This document shows, piece by piece, positions 6,411-13,823 of a stretch of 20,328 bases of DNA. A program made the position numbers and the translations under genes. The notes under the pieces are model-generated. The model did no database searches, had not been told where the DNA came from, and saw only the letters and a list, made by a program, of their open reading frames with translations. Source of the stretch: Deferribacteres bacterium JdFR-76 (GTDB lineage: Bacteria > Zhuqueibacterota > JdFR-76); NCBI GenBank assembly GCA_002011685.1, contig MTOL01000065.1:1981-22308 (forward strand), written 5' to 3'. How positions within the stretch are numbered: position 1 is the first letter of the stretch; every line of letters starts with the position of its first letter.

Positions 6411-7194
6411 TGCAAAAATGGACACAAAAAGACTTCCTTTTTTTGCGATTCTGCTCCGTATCGAAAGCGATAAATAGAATGATGATTGCACCCAAAAACA
6501 ATGCGATGAATGTATTCGGTTCGGGAATTACAGAAACCGTTACGAAGTCAAAAAGAAATTTCCGATGCGTCATTCCGCCATATATTTTGTCTTTGTCATA
6601 AAAGTTCGTGTTCAATCCGTAACCCGTTGGTGAATATATATGTAGGCCGACAGCTTGCACACTTTCATCCAACAACGCAAAAGAGCCTATTATTAACCGG
6701 TGCCATTGGTCACTTTTGTAAAGTAATACTTTGTCTTGAGAGTAAAAAAGAGAGGGCCCGTAAAATATGCGGCCGGATTTACCTCTTACATATAAATTCG
6801 CAAAAAACTCCTCATCCCCACTTAAAGAACGGAGAAAAAAGTAGCCACTGATTTCCCTTATCCGACCCGAATTTAGCCGATAAGGCACCTCAATGAAGAT
6901 TTCTCCTTCTGGCCCTAACCGCAGATCTGTAATTGATAGGGCTGCCCTATCACCAAATCCATCCCCGCAAATGTGGACAATGTTCTTGCTTGGAGACAGC
7001 AAATTCTTTTTTGCCACAATTTGCCAACCTGATAGGCCACTGGTAAAATCTGTTAATAAAAAACTATGTACCTTATCTGGCAAAATTACCCACCAGGCCA
7101 ATATCAAAAACAAAGTTACATAGGAAAACTTATGCCCTAAGAACAAATCAACAATGCCATATCCAAATCTACCCGGCTTTTTCTTTACATCCAT
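6382..7194 (-). CDS. PEP-CTERM sorting domain protein with C-terminal extension (270 aa)
   Basis: The ATG at 7194 is chosen because GGGAG lies about 7 nt before it; a TTG nine codons earlier has no such site. A long basic N-terminal region precedes one hydrophobic segment (about 26-40), an extended signal peptide. Residues about 45-215 are beta-rich and may be a jelly-roll or LamG-like fold (weak). The sorting signal starts IPEPNTF at 223, with hydrophobic segment IALFLGAIIILFIAF and basic cluster NRKKRK. Unusually, about 16 more residues follow, with three cysteines (SFCVHFCKLCKQ), whereas these signals normally end at the basic cluster. It starts 23 bp after the EpsI-like gene, so it is probably co-transcribed with the sorting enzymes and may be a dedicated cofactor or substrate. 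Confidence 0.82.
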   Translation of the reverse strand: MDVKKKPGRFGYGIVDLFLGHKFSYVTLFLILAWWVILPDKVHSFLLTDFTSGLSGWQIVAKKNLLSPSKNIVHICGDGFGDRAALSITDLRLGPEGEIFIEVPYRLNSGRIREISGYFFLRSLSGDEEFFANLYVRGKSGRIFYGPSLFYSQDKVLLYKSDQWHRLIIGSFALLDESVQAVGLHIYSPTGYGLNTNFYDKDKIYGGMTHRKFLFDFVTVSVIPEPNTFIALFLGAIIILFIAFDTEQNRKKRKSFCVHFCKLCKQFLQL

Positions 7195-7217
7195 AAACAA
7201 CTCCCTTTTCCAAAGTC

Positions 7218-7880
7218 TCAATTGCCATAGCCTAGGAACAAAGTCGTGTAATTTGCAAAAACCCCCAAAAATTCAACCAGGGTTTTCATTGCTTTGCCAG
7301 AATCCCCATCCTCCACAGGCACAGCTACGCGGACCAATGCACCTCCAGATCCTTGAAATCCCAATGCATTCTTAAACATTTGAACCTTAAATTTGTAAAT
7401 GCTATCGGTTCGCATCCCCTTTGTTTCATAATAATAGGCCACAATTTGCTCCGTCGTATTTCTTCTATAAAGAAGGAAAACAACCTGAAGAAAATCATAA
7501 TCGGTATTATATAGCTTCAGTTTTAGTTTCTGTTTTTTTACTACGCTATAGCCCTCTCCCCCCAGGCAGGCTTCCGGCGAATGAAATGGAGTGCGACTAT
7601 TAGGATAATAAATAATCGAAAATAGCACCCGCCGGCTCTTGTGCCTATAAATTCTGTGCAGTATATAGGGAGTTTCCAAGATCTCTGGAACACGGTTATC
7701 CAAAAATGCCTCTACTCCTTTCCATTCTTCAATCTCATACGGATAAACAGAAAAATCGATACTCTTTTCAGGAATTATTACACGTTCATAGTTCCAAACA
7801 GCCAGGGAAGACAGGCACATGATAACCAACAACGGGAAAGCATGAAAAGATTTCACGGGAAAAATCCTCATTATGGACAT
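7218..7880 (-). CDS. epsI: EpsI family exosortase-associated protein (DUF3485)
   Basis: 220 residues with an N-terminal membrane anchor (about 12-28) and a periplasmic domain. The family signature FHSPEACLGGEGY (99-111) is clear, with the Cys in the motif usually written H-S/T-P-x-x-C-x-P/G-G-x-G-W/Y. It is followed by a segment on a YYYETKG strand and an amphipathic C-terminus. EpsI-like proteins occur beside or fused to exosortase and are thought to help in sorting or in polysaccharide export; the biochemical role is not settled. No Shine-Dalgarno precedes the ATG at 7880 (the region reads CCTCCTCTTAAAACAT), so either the start is weak or translation is coupled to an upstream event. It lies 110 bp after the exosortase gene on the same strand. 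Confidence 0.85.
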   Translation of the reverse strand: MSIMRIFPVKSFHAFPLLVIMCLSSLAVWNYERVIIPEKSIDFSVYPYEIEEWKGVEAFLDNRVPEILETPYILHRIYRHKSRRVLFSIIYYPNSRTPFHSPEACLGGEGYSVVKKQKLKLKLYNTDYDFLQVVFLLYRRNTTEQIVAYYYETKGMRTDSIYKFKVQMFKNALGFQGSGGALVRVAVPVEDGDSGKAMKTLVEFLGVFANYTTLFLGYGN

Positions 7881-7990
7881 ATGTTTTAAGAGGAGGCAAA
7901 TCTGCAGAAAATTTCGATTTTTACCTCAAAATTGACCGAGAAGATAAGTGAATACGAATCCACTCGATTTGTATCCTGCCAATTCTGCGA

Positions 7991-8848
7991 TTACTTTGAC
8001 AACTCAACCACTTCGCTTGGCAATAGACGTTTAATAAGAAGGACAAACAACAAACCAAGGATAAAAACGGATATACCGCTTAAATCATGAATAGGAGTTC
8101 CTGGCGATGCATATGATGGAGATCCGAAATAAGAGACAAAAATAAGAAAGATAACCCGGAACATATTTGCAAACAAAGCTACTGGTATAACCAGAAGAAA
8201 CAGAAATACTCGTATCCACAGCTTTGCTTCATGGAGATATCCGATCAATGCCCCCAATGCCAAAAAAGAAATTAAAGATCGCAATCCACTGCACGGATCT
8301 CCAATAAGTAACATGCCATTGGGAAGGTGGATATAAAAACCGGATTTCAAAACAGGAATTCCCATGGCTGTTGCCAATTTACTGGATGAATTTACAACCA
8401 GAAATTTGACGGGAAGAGAAATTGCTTTAATCCATGGCAACGGCAGGGGAATCATAAACAAAAGATAGGTCAGTGGAAACAGAATTGATTGGACGTTTGA
8501 ATAAAAATAATAAGCTACTCCCCAAATAAATAAGATCAGAGACAAACCAGAGATAAAATGGATATCTGCCACTAACGCGAATATATGAATAACTTGGCTA
8601 AATAGAATAAGATAAAAACCAAATTTCCCATATCCCTTTTTGCGTGGCTTCACTTTCCCATAATTCTTATAAATCAAAAAAATAACTATTATGGGAATAA
8701 GAAAACCGTGCGAATAATAGGAGTTGGCGGCAGTATACCTCTCGAAAAGCCAGGTGAACGTCGAATGATAAATATATAAAAAAAGAAGAACTCCAAATAT
8801 GACCCAAAAAGGATTATGGTTTCTCAAAAAACCTGATTTAATGTTCAT
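7991..8848 (-). CDS. xrt: Exosortase (PEP-CTERM transpeptidase)
   Basis: 285-residue polytopic inner-membrane protein with about eight hydrophobic segments. The catalytic triad of the exosortase/archaeosortase family is intact: Cys186 in GDPCSGLRSL, Arg231 in ANMFRVI, and His254 in PIHDLSG. YYSHGFLIP (44-52), also typical of the family, is present. It recognises the PEP-CTERM tail (Pro-Glu-Pro, membrane helix, basic cluster), cleaves it and probably transfers the protein to an envelope acceptor, working with the EPS made by the neighbouring operon. The subtype cannot be settled by eye. The ATG at 8848 has a weak AAGG site 8 nt upstream. Three PEP-CTERM substrates are encoded downstream on the same strand. 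A dyad TTCTCT-CA-AGAGAA (8881-8894) lies 33 bp before the start. Confidence 0.93.
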   Translation of the reverse strand: MNIKSGFLRNHNPFWVIFGVLLFLYIYHSTFTWLFERYTAANSYYSHGFLIPIIVIFLIYKNYGKVKPRKKGYGKFGFYLILFSQVIHIFALVADIHFISGLSLILFIWGVAYYFYSNVQSILFPLTYLLFMIPLPLPWIKAISLPVKFLVVNSSSKLATAMGIPVLKSGFYIHLPNGMLLIGDPCSGLRSLISFLALGALIGYLHEAKLWIRVFLFLLVIPVALFANMFRVIFLIFVSYFGSPSYASPGTPIHDLSGISVFILGLLFVLLIKRLLPSEVVELSK

Positions 8849-9517
8849 TTTATTGCCTTAAGAATGATAAGAAAGCAAAATTCTCTCAAGAGAAGATAAA
8901 ATTCAAACATGGACAAGGAGTCAACATAATGCCGGAAAAAATTGTCTTAAAAACTTTTTTGAAATTGCTCCCATACTGCCCTGAAAACTGTTTTGCAAAA
9001 GATCAGATTTCCTATGTTTGTTAAAAGCAACCCATTAATAAATCCCTTTCAAACCAAAATCGAAAAGAAACTTGCAAATTTCTCGCAGATATCATTTAAA
9101 AAGACTATTTACCAGTCATCGCCGCGGTAATACATAGATGGTTGCAAAAGTAAGAATTTTTTGAACTTCTTTACCCACCGGAGGGACACTTCCCACTATG
9201 ACATAGATTCTATGCCGATAAAACAAAATAATTTCCAAGATCCATCTTGGAAGGCTAAATCTATAGAGATAAAATCGCCGTTACATTCATTCCCCCAAAA
9301 AATTTTTGATGGCGAATTAGCTTATCGTTGGAGTATTGGCAATGATCGTATAAACCACAAAAGCCTTTTCTGCTTGAAAAATCACGGAAGAAGTTGACAG
9401 GATGGATAGCAATAAGGCACCCATTTTTCTCAAACGTTGATCAACTTTAACCTTTTGTTTGTTCTATCTGTTTCTTCCAAATAATTCAACATATGATCCA
9501 ATCGAATCTAACGATCT
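8849..9517. other. Noncoding stretch upstream of the exosortase gene
   Basis: About 670 bp with no supported gene; the plus-strand frame 9161-9397 has no recognisable features. It holds two adjacent dyads (9202-9252), the hexamer dyad near the exosortase start, and a weak GG-N10-GC pair at 8966-8981 (minus-strand GGGCAGTATGGGAGCA) about 120 bp before the exosortase ATG. That pair matches sigma-54 poorly outside the GG and GC. No strong terminator was seen after the 912-aa gene. Confidence 0.45.
9202..9252. repeat. Two adjacent palindromic dyads upstream of the exosortase gene
   Basis: CATAGA-T-TCTATG at 9202-9214 and TTCCAAGAT-CC-ATCTTGGAA at 9233-9252, both with perfect arms (6 and 9 bp). 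Short centres suggest protein-binding sites rather than RNA hairpins. They lie about 350-400 bp upstream of the exosortase start. Confidence 0.4.
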
Positions 9518-12256
9518 TCACTGCAAGAGAACCATCTTGACCGTTTTTCTATAAACGACTTTCCCATTTCCAGGTATTTCTTCCTCTCCAATTATGGCCG
9601 CCATTTCCAAAAAATAAATTCCATTGCCCATTTTTTCTTTTGAAATCGTTTGCGGATTAAAAGAAAAGACATAAGAACCAGGCGTTACAGATTGTCTCAA
9701 AAATTCGCCTATTTTTCTGCCCAAAATGTCATAAAAACGAAAAACAACAGACGAAGATTGGCGAACCGAAAAAATTACGTTCCCCTCCCCGGTTAATGGA
9801 TTTGGGAAGACTTGGGATAAACCAAATTCTTTTGGATAAGTCTTTTTGTAAAAGTCAAAATCGCCGGCCGTCTGGATTTGTATAAAAACGGGATACCCCA
9901 CAATATTCCTTTTTCCCCATTCATTGCTCACAAATATATAATAAATACCAGGCTTTTCAATTGAAGCATAATGCTCAAAATTAAATATTAACAAGCTGTC
10001 ATATGAAGCTACCAGCTGTTGGCTGCTCAGGAATTTCGCACGAAGATCATACCAATCATCACCGATCATCACACTTGTTTTTGTAGTATCCTTGCCAAGA
10101 TTTTTCCCTTCGATTTTTATATTCTTTTGCCCCGGTCCAATTGTATCTGGTAATACCCTGTAGATTTCAGGGATCCTCTCCCCACCTGTCGATGTCACGG
10201 CTACATTTGAGATTGAAGATAGATTGCCGGCATCATCATATGCTTTTATAGCAAAAAAGTACACTTTTCCGCTGTCCAAACCCGTTACAAAAAGACTATC
10301 TTTGTCTCCAGGCATTTGGGGATCGTGAGGAATTGAAAAAATGGGACACACGGACCATGAATATTCATCGATCGGAAGGTCAGAAAATACAATGTTATAT
10401 CCAGAAACTTTCCCTCCGCTTGAACCATCATCACCAGGAGACGTCCAGCATAACAATACAGCATTGGATGAAATCTTTCGGGCCATTAAATCCGAAACTG
10501 CGGCTGGCGATATAAAATCGGATTTTTCGTAATTTTCGGGAACATATTCATACGGCCCGATATCCAACGCTCCCCCTCCATCGATGCCAGCTTTAAAGAA
10601 CCTACATTTATAATCCATATCATACATTGAACCAAATCCCATATTGCCATTGTCGATCGCAAGACTCCCAGAGGACAGACGAAAATTTAAATTTGAAATA
10701 TCCTTGAAACCAGGGTCTCCAACAAACGGTAGAGAATCGTCAGTTCCGACCCCAAAATAAACAGGAGGTTTTTCATAAAGATTATTACTTGCGACAAAAT
10801 GAGATGGTATATATTTGGGATACTTCCCATTCTTTACATGTTCCGATGCTATGTTCCAAAAGATATTGTTCACGATATTCACATGATCAAAATGTTTATT
10901 TTCAAAGATGCCAAACAGTACACCATATTTAAAACCCGCGATTAAGTTGTTATAGATGTACAAGTTTTTAATCTCCCCTCCCCAAACATATACGCCCGAC
11001 ATAGTGGCACTTCCATCCGAATAGATAACATTATTTCTTATAGTTATGTTTTCTACTCCTTCTTGGGGTAGGCCAGTTTCCGGTTCAACAAAACCGATCA
11101 GAATTGCTGCCCTAAATCCTTTTCCCCGATCACTAGCATCAAACCAGTTTCCTTCCAAAAGAAGATTTTTCATTCCTCGCCCCACATCGTTGCAGCTCGG
11201 CCTATCTTCATCATATATATGAACATTGTACATGGAGCCCCCTTTTATGTAATTATCTTTCAATGCAAGGTTCTTACCGCTTGCCAAATAAAGGGCATAC
11301 GAAGTTTCGTCCACCGGCATTATGTCAATAAAATTCGCTGCGATAAGAAAATTATCACCAAATGTCTGAATAGCATGGTCGAAATATCCCGAAAATTCAC
11401 AGCCTACCAAAGTGAGTCCAACTGCATGATCAGAATAACTTTCACAGAAAGAAGGTTGCCCGCCGAATTGTATGATGGTATATTCCGAATCAGAAACAAA
11501 TTTTAAATTGGCCAATGTCCAGTAATCGGCCCATATCCTTATCGAGGCATTTTTAATCATGGCCAACTCGCCGGGAAAAGAGGTCAGTGTAATTCTCAAA
11601 TCACGACTTCCACTGGGTTTCACTTGATCATATCTACTTCCAATGTAAGCATATCTGCGGCTTCCGTCCTTGTGTATGTAGGTATATTCTCCTTCCCGGA
11701 GATACAAGAAATCTCCAGGACCGACCTTATATGCTGCAGCTCCGATGGTTTTCCAAGGTCCATGGTTATTACCCTGAAAAGAGGCAAATTTTCCATCGTT
11801 TGCATCATCGCCATATGGAGATATAAAATAAATTCTTCCCCTATTATCGACCCTAAAAGGGATCTTGTTGGAAACCTTGCCATTTACCGTGACCGAAATG
11901 TACGTATCGCCTTCCGGTATTGAACTATTCAGCCAAAAAATTATACGTTGCATCCCCTTTGCTGTTCTTGGGTTTGTCGTAGTTCCCCATTCTGCATAAT
12001 CAGCATCAGAAGACAATATAACATCCCCAACTTGTACATAACTGTCATTCCGAGATATACCAAAGCCATACCCCCAAATGATTATTGCAGCTCCTCTATC
12101 CGGCGATCCTTCCCAACCGTGATTTGGACCTGAATAGCTACTTAAATAGCAAATTATAGGGCGATCAGCGGCAAAAACCGGAAGAAAGCCGAAAGGTAAA
12201 ATAACTACCGAAAGGATAAACGAAAACAAAACGTATGATAAATGCGGCCTTTTCAT
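9518..12256 (-). CDS. Large secreted beta-helix protein with TIG, FN3 and T9SS type A C-terminal domains (912 aa)
   Basis: The signal peptide occupies 1-30 (ends PVFAA). A TIG/IPT-like domain follows (about 33-138). The right-handed parallel beta-helix (about 141-590) begins IYFISPYGDDANDG...PWKTIGAAA...PGDFLYLREGEY, the entry motif of pectate-lyase-like and choice-of-anchor helix proteins, and shows repeated N-N-x-I/L rungs. An FN3 domain (about 600-690) contains SGYNIVFSD and GLDSGKVYFFAIKAYDDAGN. A second TIG-like module (about 695-795) ends PGIYYIFVSNEWGKRNIVGYPVFI. The C-terminal sorting domain (about 810-912) has FPNPLTGEG, FYDILGRKIG and NGIYFLEM. It is probably exported and surface-bound, binding or cleaving polysaccharide; catalytic residues cannot be assigned by eye. 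AAGGG lies 8 nt before the ATG. A good sigma-54 box is about 50 bp upstream, between this gene and the EPS operon. Confidence 0.85.
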   Translation of the reverse strand: MKRPHLSYVLFSFILSVVILPFGFLPVFAADRPIICYLSSYSGPNHGWEGSPDRGAAIIIWGYGFGISRNDSYVQVGDVILSSDADYAEWGTTTNPRTAKGMQRIIFWLNSSIPEGDTYISVTVNGKVSNKIPFRVDNRGRIYFISPYGDDANDGKFASFQGNNHGPWKTIGAAAYKVGPGDFLYLREGEYTYIHKDGSRRYAYIGSRYDQVKPSGSRDLRITLTSFPGELAMIKNASIRIWADYWTLANLKFVSDSEYTIIQFGGQPSFCESYSDHAVGLTLVGCEFSGYFDHAIQTFGDNFLIAANFIDIMPVDETSYALYLASGKNLALKDNYIKGGSMYNVHIYDEDRPSCNDVGRGMKNLLLEGNWFDASDRGKGFRAAILIGFVEPETGLPQEGVENITIRNNVIYSDGSATMSGVYVWGGEIKNLYIYNNLIAGFKYGVLFGIFENKHFDHVNIVNNIFWNIASEHVKNGKYPKYIPSHFVASNNLYEKPPVYFGVGTDDSLPFVGDPGFKDISNLNFRLSSGSLAIDNGNMGFGSMYDMDYKCRFFKAGIDGGGALDIGPYEYVPENYEKSDFISPAAVSDLMARKISSNAVLLCWTSPGDDGSSGGKVSGYNIVFSDLPIDEYSWSVCPIFSIPHDPQMPGDKDSLFVTGLDSGKVYFFAIKAYDDAGNLSSISNVAVTSTGGERIPEIYRVLPDTIGPGQKNIKIEGKNLGKDTTKTSVMIGDDWYDLRAKFLSSQQLVASYDSLLIFNFEHYASIEKPGIYYIFVSNEWGKRNIVGYPVFIQIQTAGDFDFYKKTYPKEFGLSQVFPNPLTGEGNVIFSVRQSSSVVFRFYDILGRKIGEFLRQSVTPGSYVFSFNPQTISKEKMGNGIYFLEMAAIIGEEEIPGNGKVVYRKTVKMVLLQ

Positions 12257-12306
12257 TTTGAATACCCTTTGAATACTTTATCAATTATAAAATCAAAAGG
12301 GACATT

Positions 12307-12323
12307 TGCAATTTGTATGCCAA
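12307..12323 (-). promoter_or_regulatory. Candidate sigma-54 promoter for the 912-aa protein gene
   Basis: The minus strand reads TTGGCATACAAATTGCA, a near-consensus -24/-12 promoter (TTGGCAT-N5-TTGCA) with exact GG-N10-GC spacing. The predicted start is near 12296, about 40 nt before the ATG. It is the best match of the set. Confidence 0.7.
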
Positions 12324-12380
12324 TTCTTTACCATTTCAAGAGTTTGCTTTGGATTCGCCATCAAAAAAAACGAATTTCCT

Positions 12381-12389
12381 CAAGCCTTT
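12381..12389. promoter_or_regulatory. Conserved upstream 9-mer CAAGCCTTT, possible activator site
   Basis: It begins exactly 60 bp from the inner G of the -24 GG of this promoter. The same 9-mer at 6309-6317 is exactly 60 bp from the equivalent G of the 198-aa PEP-CTERM promoter. Looser matches (AAACAGAT, then ATCAAC-YTAT) follow further upstream in both regions. The enhancer role is inferred. Confidence 0.35.
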
Positions 12390-12688
12390 GCCAACATAAT
12401 AAACTTTAGAACAAACAGATTTTGATCAACTTATCACAAGCAAAATATAAATCCATTAAAATTAAGAATTAAAAAATTTTCCTTATCACATTTGTTAATT
12501 TAAAATATATTTTCAAAGGAAGCAAAAAATGAATAATATCCTAAAATATTTAACAATAATGTTCTTTGTATTATTCTTTTCTTCATCAAAAAAACATTTC
12601 TCCCTTTTCCCCATTAAAAAATTTTTTGATCACAATGTCTATGCCACTCCTAAAAGTAAAATATATTCTTTATCTTTTTTTGACATAA

Positions 12689-13813
12689 TCACTCAGATTT
12701 TAGCAAGAAAGATAGTCTTCTCTTGAGGGCCTCGTAAATTATCTGCGGTATCCATTTAATTTCCATCCTATGAATGTTCTTTATGAATTCATTAACTCTT
12801 TTCTTTCTCAGGATCTTCATGTTCTTCACATATTGTTGCAGGTACGAATCATTCGATCCGAATCTTGAAATAAAAATATCTTGTATGTCATGTCCCGTTA
12901 AAAAAAATGAATTGCTCCCACAAAAGTTATCATCGCTTGTTTTTGGGAATCCATAATCATGTATATAAGCTGGAATAAATTTGGGATGGTATTCAATTCT
13001 TCCCCCATTTTCTTCGCAAATTATTTCCAATACCCCCGTTCTTTTTGTTTTTTCCCATGGCATATTAAAAACAAAATTTCCTAGTGAATAGGCAATAATT
13101 TTCTTTTGATAAATTTCAACAGGCTGCAATACATGCGGATGCGATCCCAAAACGATATCAGCCCCTTCATCTATCAATTTGTGGGCGAACTTCATCTGCT
13201 CGATATGAGGAAAATCCATGAATTCCCATCCCCAATGTAACATTAAAATCAAAACGTCACATTTTTTTTTAATTTTCTTCACAGCTTCCAGCACTTCCCT
13301 ACCATCCAAATCTCTTGCATAAAAATACGGGTCTTTATTATGCTCATCCTCAACCATGGAAAATCCACAGATGCCTATCTTTTTTCCTTTGATTTCAAGT
13401 ATCTTAAATAAATTATCGCCAAAGATTTTTGCACCAATAGGCCATATTCCCATCGATTTTAAGAAATGTAAAGTTTTTATATATGCTCTTTCTCCATGTT
13501 GTCCAACATGATTGTTCGCTACCAGCAATGCATTAAAACTGAAATGCTCGAAAAACCTTTTCACAAATCTTGGGTCGCCAAGAAATTCTCTAGATCTTAA
13601 CCCTCTTAATTTCGTTTCTCTCGCTATTGTACATTCAAGGTTTCCCAAAAGCAAATCACAATCATCCAAAAGAAGCTTCTCCAACTCGGCGACATGATTC
13701 GCTAATCCGTTCCTTTTAAGATAGCTCCCTATTCCATACCCAATATCAAAATACCCATCAGCTAGCAATATATCACCAACAGCCCGGATTTTTATTCTGT
13801 TTATTTTGCCCAT
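12689..13813 (-). CDS. capA: CapA family poly-gamma-glutamate/capsule metallophosphatase-like protein
   Basis: 374 residues of the CapA/PgsA fold, a calcineurin-like phosphoesterase relative. Signature motifs appear in order: GDILLAD (13-19), GNLECTI (57-63), NNHVGQHG (100-107), LHWGWE (192-197), GSHPHVLQP (223-231) and YSLGNFVFN (242-250). No signal peptide or membrane helix is evident at the N-terminus, unlike the membrane-anchored CapA of Bacillus, so it may act in the cytoplasm. Family members take part in capsule or polyglutamate synthesis and export, but many sit in EPS clusters with unknown substrates. It is the last gene of the operon, 10 bp after the GT4 gene. Confidence 0.88.
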   Translation of the reverse strand: MGKINRIKIRAVGDILLADGYFDIGYGIGSYLKRNGLANHVAELEKLLLDDCDLLLGNLECTIARETKLRGLRSREFLGDPRFVKRFFEHFSFNALLVANNHVGQHGERAYIKTLHFLKSMGIWPIGAKIFGDNLFKILEIKGKKIGICGFSMVEDEHNKDPYFYARDLDGREVLEAVKKIKKKCDVLILMLHWGWEFMDFPHIEQMKFAHKLIDEGADIVLGSHPHVLQPVEIYQKKIIAYSLGNFVFNMPWEKTKRTGVLEIICEENGGRIEYHPKFIPAYIHDYGFPKTSDDNFCGSNSFFLTGHDIQDIFISRFGSNDSYLQQYVKNMKILRKKRVNEFIKNIHRMEIKWIPQIIYEALKRRLSFLLKSE

Positions 13814-13823
13814 GATAAACCGC

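Larger units (their letters stand above)
12257..12688. other. Noncoding stretch between the EPS operon and the 912-aa gene
   Basis: About 430 bp, very AT-rich. It holds the sigma-54 box and the shared upstream 9-mer described separately, a second weaker minus-strand box TGGCATAGACATTGT (12632-12646, -12 is GT), and an A6T6 palindrome near 12615-12626. A small plus-strand frame at 12529-12726 is discussed among the findings. No classic terminator follows capA. Confidence 0.45.

Noticed and set aside
7967..7982. TTGGCAGGATACAAAT upstream of the EpsI-like gene as a sigma-54 promoter
   Set aside because: The -24 part is good, but the -12 element is AT instead of GC and the TTG is missing.
9161..9397. 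78-codon plus-strand frame upstream of the exosortase gene
   Set aside because: No ribosome binding site or family motif, and it spans the palindromic dyads, which look regulatory.
11620..11923. Frames of 87-99 codons on both strands inside the 912-aa gene
   Set aside because: Shadow frames within a coding region with clear domain structure.
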